Source of the DNA: Streptomyces aquilus
Lineage (GTDB): Bacteria; Actinomycetota; Actinomycetes; Streptomycetales; Streptomycetaceae
Assembly: GCF_003955715.1 (NCBI RefSeq)
Contig: NZ_CP034463.1
Location: 3,162,001-3,226,000 of the forward strand
Direction: 5' to 3'
Length of the DNA: 64,000 nt
Under the pieces are notes generated by a model, which was not told the origin of the DNA, did not search any database, and worked only from the letters and a program-made list of their open reading frames with translations. This document shows positions 58,277-64,000 of the stretch, piece by piece; the first letter of the stretch is position 1, and each line of letters begins with the position of its first letter. Both the position numbers and the translations under genes were made by a program.

Positions 58277-59281
58277 TCAGATCGCGAGCTGCTGGTCATT
58301 GCGGTTCAGCCAGCGGCGGTAGAAGGAGGTGAAGACGATCAGGATGGCCAGCAGCAGGATGCCGTAGGCCGCCGACTGGGCGAAGTCACGCGGCTGCTGT
58401 CCGAAGCCGAGGTAGTACGCCCACGTGACGAGGATCTGCGCGTCGGGGGCGGTGTTGCCGAACAGCAGGAAGATGATGGCGAACTGGTTGAAGGTCCAGA
58501 TGACGCCGAGGAGTACGACGGTGGAGCTGACGGACCTGAGGCCCGGCAGGGTGACGTACCGGAAGCGCTGCCAGGCGTTGGCCCCGTCCATCTCGGCGGC
58601 CTCGTAGAGCGAGGAGTCGATGGACTGGAGTCCGCCGAGCAGCGAGACCATCATGAACGGCACACCGCACCAGGTGTTGACCATGATCGCGGCGAACCGC
58701 TGCCAGAAGGTGTCCTCCAGCCAGGACGGTTCGGGCAGGTGGAGACTGCCCAGGAAGCTGTTGATGATGCCGCTGTCGGCGAGCATGAACCGCCAGCCGA
58801 AGACGGTGACGAAGGTCGGCACGGCCCACGGCAGGATGAGGATCAGCCGGTAGAAGGTGCGGCCGCGCAGCTTCTGGTTGAGCAGCAGCGCGAGGCCGAG
58901 TCCGATGCCGTAGTGCAGGGCCACACAGGCGGCCGTCCACACGATCGTCCAGATGAAGTGCGACCAGAAGCGGTCGTAGGCGGTGTCGCCCCAGAGGATG
59001 TCGGCGTAGTTGTCGAGGCCGATGAACTTGTAGGTGGCGTCGATGTGGTTGACGCCGATCGTCCGCGCCGTGTTGAGGCTGTTGGCGTCGGTGAGCGTGA
59101 GGTAGAGGCCGTACACCAGCGGGTACAGCACGAGGACGCCGAGGACGATCGCCACCGGGGCGATCATCGCGTAGGCGTACCAGTGCTTCTGGTATCCGCG
59201 CTTCAGGCGCTGGCCCAGCCCGGGCCGGGGCCCGCGGTCACCGCGGCGCTTGCCGGTCGCGCGGTCGATGGCGACTGTCAT
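58277..59281 (-). CDS. malF: Maltose/maltodextrin ABC transporter permease MalF
   Basis: A 334-aa permease with six main hydrophobic helices and the EAA loop EAAEMDGANAWQRFRYVTLP. It is shorter than enteric MalF, lacking the large periplasmic P2 domain as usual in Gram-positives. The ATG at 59281 starts MTVAIDR; upstream in-frame ATGs are unlikely because the hairpin after malE is there. It is the second gene of the operon and pairs with MalG as a heterodimer. Confidence 0.95.
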   Translation of the reverse strand: MTVAIDRATGKRRGDRGPRPGLGQRLKRGYQKHWYAYAMIAPVAIVLGVLVLYPLVYGLYLTLTDANSLNTARTIGVNHIDATYKFIGLDNYADILWGDTAYDRFWSHFIWTIVWTAACVALHYGIGLGLALLLNQKLRGRTFYRLILILPWAVPTFVTVFGWRFMLADSGIINSFLGSLHLPEPSWLEDTFWQRFAAIMVNTWCGVPFMMVSLLGGLQSIDSSLYEAAEMDGANAWQRFRYVTLPGLRSVSSTVVLLGVIWTFNQFAIIFLLFGNTAPDAQILVTWAYYLGFGQQPRDFAQSAAYGILLLAILIVFTSFYRRWLNRNDQQLAI

Positions 59282-59342
59282 GGTTCGACACCTTCTGGGA
59301 GGTTCAAGGGGTGTACGGCTCGTGTACGGCTCACAGGCCGAT

Positions 59343-59386
59343 GGCCGCCGGATCTCTCCCCCCATGCTTCGGGAGATCCGGCGGCC
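59343..59386 (-). other. Stem-loop between malE and malF
   Basis: A 14-bp perfect stem (GGCCGCCGGATCTC) with a 16-nt loop lies in the 114-bp gap between the malE stop and malF start. It probably trims or stabilises the malE mRNA so that more binding protein than permease is made, as known for the enteric malEFG operon. It is not a full terminator, since malFG-aglA have no other clear promoter. Confidence 0.65.
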
Positions 59387-59395
59387 GCTCGGGGC

Positions 59396-60664
59396 TTACT
59401 TGCTGAAGTCCGGGACCAGCTTGGCGATGGCGGTCTCGGCGTTGCTCAGCCCCTTGTCGAGGGACTCCTTGCCGCCGGCGATCTTCGGCAGCTCGGTGTC
59501 CAGCGGGCCCCACAGGGAGCTGTACTCGGGCAGGGCCGGGCGCGGCTGGGCGGCGGCGAGGACGCCCTGGTAGCCGGCGATGCCCGGGTCGGCCTTGACC
59601 TCGGCGGTGTAGGCGTCGTCGCGGGTGGGCAGCGTGGAGTTCTTCAGCGCGATGGTCGCCTGGGACTTCGCGGAGGTCATGAAGTTGACGAACTTCAGCG
59701 CGGCCTTCTGGTGGGCGGCGTCGGAGCCGGCGTAGACCGAGAGGTTGTGGCCGCCGGTCGGGGCGCCCGCCTTGCCGGTGGAGCCGGCCGGGACGGTGGC
59801 GATGCCGAGGTTGTTCTTGTCCTTGAACGCGGAGCCCTTGTAGAAGTTGGTGATCTCCCACGGGCCCTGGACGATCGCGGCGACCTTGCCGTTGACGAAC
59901 GCGTCCTGGATGTGGGCGTAGGCGTCGGCGGTGGTGTCGGCCTTGTGCAGGCCCTTGCCGGAGAAGAGGCTCAGCCAGGTGCCGTACGCCTTCTGCGCGG
60001 CGGGCGAGTTCACCGTGATCTTCTTGGCGGCGGCGTCGACGGTGTCGGTGCCCTCGCCGTAGAGGAAGGACTGGGCGTAGTAGGCCTGGGTGGAGCCCCA
60101 GTAGCCGTCGACGCCGGTCTTGTCCTTGATGGTGGCGGCGGCCTTCTTCAGGTCGTCCCAGGTCTTGGGGGCCTCGACGCCGGCCTTCTCGAAGAGGGCC
60201 TTGTTGTAGACGAGGGCGAGGGTGTCGGTGACCAGCGGGACGCCGTAGGTCTTGCCCTCGTACTTGGCCTGCTCGATCAGGTTCGGCTTGAACTTGGCCT
60301 GGTCGGCGAGGGCCTCGGTGCCGTCGAGGGGCAGCAGGTAGCTCTTCTTGGCGAAGGCGGGGGTCCAGCCGACCTCGGAGCGCAGCACGTCCGGGGCGCC
60401 CTTGGAGCCGGCGGCGGTGTCGAACTTGTTCTGCGCCTGGTCGAACTGGACGTTGACGTACTTGACCTTGACGTCCTTGTTCGCGGCCTCGAACTCCTTG
60501 ATGAGGGCCTTGTACGTCGGCGCCTCGTTGGTGGCGTTGGAGGTGTCCCACCAGGTGATGGTGACCGGACCGCTCGAGTCGCTGCCGCTGTCGTCTCCGT
60601 TGCAGGCCGTCGCCGCGAGGGCGAGGGACGCCACCAGCGCAGTGGCCGCTATGCCACGCCGCAT
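59396..60664 (-). CDS. malE: Maltose/maltodextrin-binding lipoprotein MalE
   Basis: A 422-aa extracellular solute-binding protein (SBP family 1). The signal peptide ends in the lipobox LAATAC (C21), so it is lipid-anchored outside. The mature part has the typical ITWWDTSNATNEAPTYKALI opening and GKVAAIVQGPWEITNF hinge segment, close to other maltose-binding proteins. AAGGAG precedes the ATG at 60664. First gene of malEFG-aglA, divergent from malR across 415 bp. Confidence 0.96.
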   Translation of the reverse strand: MRRGIAATALVASLALAATACNGDDSGSDSSGPVTITWWDTSNATNEAPTYKALIKEFEAANKDVKVKYVNVQFDQAQNKFDTAAGSKGAPDVLRSEVGWTPAFAKKSYLLPLDGTEALADQAKFKPNLIEQAKYEGKTYGVPLVTDTLALVYNKALFEKAGVEAPKTWDDLKKAAATIKDKTGVDGYWGSTQAYYAQSFLYGEGTDTVDAAAKKITVNSPAAQKAYGTWLSLFSGKGLHKADTTADAYAHIQDAFVNGKVAAIVQGPWEITNFYKGSAFKDKNNLGIATVPAGSTGKAGAPTGGHNLSVYAGSDAAHQKAALKFVNFMTSAKSQATIALKNSTLPTRDDAYTAEVKADPGIAGYQGVLAAAQPRPALPEYSSLWGPLDTELPKIAGGKESLDKGLSNAETAIAKLVPDFSK

Positions 60665-60834
60665 GAGTTCTCCTTGAGGGTGAAAGCCCGTGTGGTACAG
60701 GGGGCGGTCCCGTCCGCCGGCCCTGCGTGTGCAGAGGTCGGCCCCGTCTGCCGTCCCTGCGGTCTTGCCGACTGCGCCGTTGCCGCCGCCGGGCGTCGCC
60801 GAACGTAACAGCGATGTAAGCGTTGCGAAAGACC

Positions 60835-60855
60835 TTGCAGCAAAAAAGTGCAAGA
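60835..60855 (-). promoter_or_regulatory. MalR-type operator upstream of malE
   Basis: CTTGCA-n9-TGCAAG, a perfect 6-bp inverted repeat about 170 bp before the malE start. Its half-sites match the heptamer family recalled for Streptomyces MalR/Reg1. Confidence 0.65.
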
Positions 60856-60940
60856 CGTCATCGAAGTTATCCGGGCGTGACCTCGCGGCTACCGCCGTGA
60901 GACGCTTGTTTCCAGGGGTGGAGCGGTCAGGAGCGCCCTG

Positions 60941-60963
60941 TGCAAGACTCTGCAAGCTCTTGC
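60941..60963 (+). promoter_or_regulatory. MalR-type operator upstream of malR
   Basis: TGCAAG at 60941 and again at 60951, followed by the inverted half CTTGC (60959-60963). GCAAG-CT-CTTGC is a near-symmetric core like the other three sites. Implies autoregulation. Confidence 0.65.
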
Positions 60964-61079
60964 CATCACTTTCACGAGGGAGCGCGATGACCCAGCAACT
61001 CGGACCGGGACGGTCAACAGGTCGCCCACGGCGTCCGATTGGTGTGCAAGGGCAGGGTCGGCCGGTACAGTCCAACCCT

Positions 61080-62126
61080 GTGACCACACGGCTTGCCGAC
61101 ATCGCTGCTCAAGCGGGGGTCAGCGAAGCGACCGTCAGCCGCGTCCTCAACGGGAAGCCGGGCGTCGCCGCCACCACCCGCCAGTCCGTGCTGGCCGCTC
61201 TCGACGTCCTGGGCTACGAGCGCCCGGTGCGCCTGCGGCAGCGCAGTGAGGGCCTGGTGGGCCTGATAACCCCGGAGCTGGAGAACCCGATATTCCCGGC
61301 GCTGGCCCAGGTGATCGGGCAGGCGCTGACCCGGCAGGGGTACACCCCGGTGCTGGCCACCCAGACCCCGGGCGGTTCCACGGAGGACGAGCTCACGGAG
61401 ATGCTCGTCGACCGGGGCGTGGCGGGCATCATCTTCGTCTCCGGACTGCACGCGGACACCTCCGCCGACATGCAGCGCTACGAGCAGCTGCGCGGCCAGG
61501 GCGTGCCGTTCGTGCTGGTGGACGGTTTCTCGCCGAAGGTGCAGGCGCCGTTCATCTCCCCCGACGACCGCGCCGCGATGACGCTGGCGGTCACGCATCT
61601 CGCCTCGCTCGGTCACACCCGGATCGGTCTCGCGCTCGGCCCGAAGCGGTTCGTGCCGGTGCAGCGCAAGATCGAGGGGTTCGTGCGGGCGATGCAGGAC
61701 CAGGTGGGGTTGTCGGCGGAGGCCGTGGAATCGGAGCTGGTCCAGCACTCCCTCTACACCCTGGAGGGCGGTCAGGCCGCGGCCACCGCGCTGATCGGCC
61801 GGGGCTGTACGGCGGTGGTGTGCGCGAGCGACATGATGGCGCTGGGTGCGATACGGGCCGCCCGGCAGCTCGGCCTCGAAGTGCCGCACGACGTCTCGGT
61901 GGTGGGCTTCGACGACTCCCCCCTGATCGCGTTCACCGACCCGCCGCTGACGACGGTCCGCAAGCCGGTTCCGGCGATGGGCCAGGCCGCGGTGCGGACG
62001 TTGCTGGAGGAGATCGGCGGGACGCCCGCGCCGCACAGCGAGTTCGTGTTCATGCCGGAGCTGGTGGTGCGCGGTTCGACGGCTTCGGCGCCTGTTTCGT
62101 CCCGTGGGGAGCGTTCTCGTTCCTGA
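61080..62126 (+). CDS. malR: LacI family maltose operon repressor MalR (Reg1-like)
   Basis: A 348-aa repressor. The LacI-type HTH at the start is TTRLADIAAQAGVSEATVSR with the hinge VLNGKPGVAATTRQ; the periplasmic-binding-like effector domain follows, with GVAGIIFVSGLHADT and VGFDDSPLIAFTDPPLTTV. It represses malEFG-aglA and amylases, relieved by maltose or maltodextrins in known streptomycetes. Start: the GTG at 61080 begins exactly at the HTH and has a TACAGT -10-like hexamer eight bases upstream, suggesting a leaderless message. An ATG at 60987 with GAGGGA would add 31 basic residues. Confidence 0.93.
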   Translation: MTTRLADIAAQAGVSEATVSRVLNGKPGVAATTRQSVLAALDVLGYERPVRLRQRSEGLVGLITPELENPIFPALAQVIGQALTRQGYTPVLATQTPGGSTEDELTEMLVDRGVAGIIFVSGLHADTSADMQRYEQLRGQGVPFVLVDGFSPKVQAPFISPDDRAAMTLAVTHLASLGHTRIGLALGPKRFVPVQRKIEGFVRAMQDQVGLSAEAVESELVQHSLYTLEGGQAAATALIGRGCTAVVCASDMMALGAIRAARQLGLEVPHDVSVVGFDDSPLIAFTDPPLTTVRKPVPAMGQAAVRTLLEEIGGTPAPHSEFVFMPELVVRGSTASAPVSSRGERSRS

Positions 62127-62257
62127 GACGGAGAGAACGGGGTTCCGGGCCGTGCGCTGGTAGGAGACGAGGGCCTCGTCCCGCCGTAGAACATGCGTCC
62201 TGAACCCGCCCGAGGGATGATCTGGGGGCAAGGGCTTTTCTGGCAGACTCTGTGTCC

Positions 62258-63112
62258 ATGGGTGATTCGACCGTGACTACAGTGGAAGGCCGCGAAGAGG
62301 CCGTTCTGCATCCTGTCGCGGAGAACTCGGGCAGGGGCCTTCTTCGCCGCCTGCGCACCCCGCGCCGCCCCCGCCTCTGGTTCGAGATCCTGCTGATCGC
62401 GGTGAGTTACTGGACGTACTCGCTGATCCGCAACGCGGTCCCGGAGCAGAGGGCCGAGGCGCTGCGCAACGCCGACTGGATCTGGCGGGTCGAGCACGAC
62501 CTGGGGATCGCGGTCGAGGAGTCGGTCAACCACGCCGTGAACTCGGTGACTTGGCTGATCGTGGGCATGAACTACTACTACGCGACGCTGCACTTCGTGG
62601 TGACGCTGGGTGTCCTGGTGTGGCTGTTCCGCTACCACCCCGGCCGCTACGCGGCGACCCGCACGGCCCTCTTCGCCACGACCGCCGTCGCCCTCGTCGG
62701 TTACTACCTGTATCCGCTGGCCCCGCCCCGGCTGATGAACGGCGGCGACTTCGTCGACACCGTCGTGGTCCACCAGACCTGGGGTTCGATGGCGTCCGGC
62801 GACCTGAAGAGCATGTCGAACCAGTACGCCGCGATGCCGTCGATGCACATCGGCTGGTCGCTGTGGTGCGGTCTGACGATCTTCGCGCTGGCCAGGGTGC
62901 CCTGGGCGCGGGTGCTGGGGCTCCTCTACCCGGCGGCCACCCTGGTCGTCATCGTCGCCACCGCCAACCACTTCTGGCTGGACGCGGTGGGCGGCATCCT
63001 GTGCCTGACCTTCGGTTTCACGGTGGCGCGGCTCTGGTACGGCGCCCTGCCGTACCGCCTGCCGCAGCTCGTGCCTACGGTCGGGCAGCCGCTTCCCGCA
63101 GCGCCGCGATGA
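62258..63112 (+). CDS. PAP2-family membrane phosphatase
   Basis: A 284-aa membrane protein with five to six hydrophobic helices. The PAP2 / inositol-phosphorylceramide-synthase-like active site is visible as AMPSMHIGW and ATANHFWLDAVGG, supplying the conserved histidines and aspartate. The substrate could be phosphatidic acid, undecaprenyl diphosphate or a sugar-lipid phosphate. ATG at 62258; a GTG two codons upstream is possible. It overlaps the convergent LysR gene by 38 bp at the 3' end. Confidence 0.9.
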   Translation: MGDSTVTTVEGREEAVLHPVAENSGRGLLRRLRTPRRPRLWFEILLIAVSYWTYSLIRNAVPEQRAEALRNADWIWRVEHDLGIAVEESVNHAVNSVTWLIVGMNYYYATLHFVVTLGVLVWLFRYHPGRYAATRTALFATTAVALVGYYLYPLAPPRLMNGGDFVDTVVVHQTWGSMASGDLKSMSNQYAAMPSMHIGWSLWCGLTIFALARVPWARVLGLLYPAATLVVIVATANHFWLDAVGGILCLTFGFTVARLWYGALPYRLPQLVPTVGQPLPAAPR

Positions 63113-63971
63113 ACGCCCGCAGCGCGGGCTGCGGCGGCGCCGTCTCGCGTACGGCCGCGTGGATCGAGCGCGTCGGCTCCGGCGCCCGCAACTCCCGTAC
63201 GACGACACCCGGACGGACGCCGGTGGCCAGCCCCAGCCTGGGGATCAGGCTCACGCCCAGGCCCGCCGCCACGAACCCCTGCGCGGTGACGTAGTCCTCG
63301 CTGTCGACCACGAACCCGGGCCGGAACCCGGCGGCCTCACAGGCGGTGAGCTGGGCGTCGAGACAGGGGCCGGGCCATTCGCTGCCGACCCAGGGTTCGC
63401 CGGCGAGGTCGGCGAGCTCCAGCTCGGGGGCGTCCGCGAGGCGGTGGCCCGCCGGCAGCACCGCGAGGTACGGATCGTCCAGCAGATGCAGCAGCCGTAC
63501 GCCGTCCGGGGCCGCTGCGCCTGCGCCCACCACCAGCGCCAGGTCCGCACGGCCCTCGCGGACGTCCGGCAGCGGGTCCTCGGGGTCGATCAGCCTCAGG
63601 TCGATCTGCACGCCGGGGTGTTCCGTGCGCAGCCGCGCCACCGCCGGGGCGACCAGCGAGCCGCCGGCCGTGGCGAAGTACCGCACCGCCAGCCGTCCCG
63701 TGCGGCCCGCGAGCAGGTCGGCCAGTGCCGTCTCCGCCTCGGCGACCTGGCGGCTGATGGTGTCGGCGTACTCGGTCAGCAGCAGCCCGGCGGCCGTCGG
63801 CCGCACCCCGCGCCCGACCCGCTCCAGCAGCTCGGTCCGCGCCTCCTTCTCCAGCGCGGCGATCTGCTGACTCACGGCGGACGGCGTGTACCCGAGGACC
63901 GCCGCGGCCCCCGTCACCGACCCGCTGCTCACCACGGCCCGCAGCACCTGCATCCGACGCACATCCAGCAT
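63075..63971 (-). CDS. LysR family transcriptional regulator
   Basis: A 298-aa regulator. The N-terminal winged helix starts MLDVRRMQVLRAVVSSGS, with VTGAAAVLGYTPSAVSQQIA as the recognition segment. The periplasmic-binding-like effector domain covers residues 90-295 (GRLAVRYFATAGGSLVAPAV). Targets and ligand unknown; the divergent neighbour is outside the window. Overlaps the PAP2 gene convergently. Confidence 0.93.
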   Translation of the reverse strand: MLDVRRMQVLRAVVSSGSVTGAAAVLGYTPSAVSQQIAALEKEARTELLERVGRGVRPTAAGLLLTEYADTISRQVAEAETALADLLAGRTGRLAVRYFATAGGSLVAPAVARLRTEHPGVQIDLRLIDPEDPLPDVREGRADLALVVGAGAAAPDGVRLLHLLDDPYLAVLPAGHRLADAPELELADLAGEPWVGSEWPGPCLDAQLTACEAAGFRPGFVVDSEDYVTAQGFVAAGLGVSLIPRLGLATGVRPGVVVRELRAPEPTRSIHAAVRETAPPQPALRAFIAALREAAARP

Positions 63972-64000
63972 GTAGCACAGCTTAACAACCCATCCAGAAC

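Overview
The window is typical high-GC Streptomyces chromosome. Third codon positions are nearly always G or C, genes are dense on both strands, GTG starts are common, and GGAGG-type ribosome sites are frequent. As far as I can recall, the gene order (aceE, lipB-lipA, glnA, glnII, a pullulanase/amylase/mal cluster) matches the conserved core around SCO2180-SCO2235 of Streptomyces coelicolor. I see no prophage, insertion sequence, CRISPR array, rRNA or tRNA, and no obvious secondary-metabolite cluster.

Layout. (1) 1-5.4 kb: a GntR regulator, pyruvate dehydrogenase E1 (aceE), a WYL-type regulator and a DUF4240 protein. (2) 5.4-9.4 kb: cell-envelope genes: a short secreted peptide, a FemX-like aminoacyltransferase, a PGRP amidase and a MarP-like membrane serine protease. 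(3) 9.4-16 kb: an acetyltransferase, an SDR epimerase, an FAD oxidoreductase, an NsdA-like TPR regulator, then lipB and lipA, which make the lipoyl cofactor needed by pyruvate dehydrogenase. (4) 16-34 kb: glnA and glnII, each behind a recognisable GlnR-type box, separated by membrane, stress (htpX-pspAB) and hypothetical genes. These include an alpha/beta-hydrolase fused to an APH-type kinase. (5) 34-46 kb: a receiver-less PhoB-type regulator, an epimerase, a NarL-type two-component pair, secreted proteins, an ECF-sigma-like membrane fusion, and a two-gene unit that I read as a diiron oxygenase with its ferredoxin reductase, followed by a TetR regulator. (6) 46-64 kb: a SpoIIE-type phosphatase, then alpha-glucan use: a secreted 1801-aa amylase-pullulanase, a secreted alpha-amylase, alpha-glucosidase aglA, the maltose ABC importer malEFG and the divergent repressor malR. 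A PAP2 phosphatase and a LysR regulator end the window.

How the parts fit. Extracellular amylase and pullulanase cut starch and branched dextrins to maltodextrins; MalEFG imports them (no ATPase gene is here; streptomycetes use a shared MsiK); AglA releases glucose; and MalR probably ties all four promoters together through TTGCAAG/CTTGC-type sites visible upstream of each. The two glutamine synthetases differ in post-translational control but share an 11-bp-phased operator architecture. The most interesting leads are the E...ExxH...E...ExxH diiron signature in a gene usually labelled 'metal-dependent hydrolase', the five GTNAC repeats (mostly 9-bp spaced) before a secreted double-psi-barrel protein, the sigma-like/membrane fusion, and the near-identical 5' regions of the two amylase genes.
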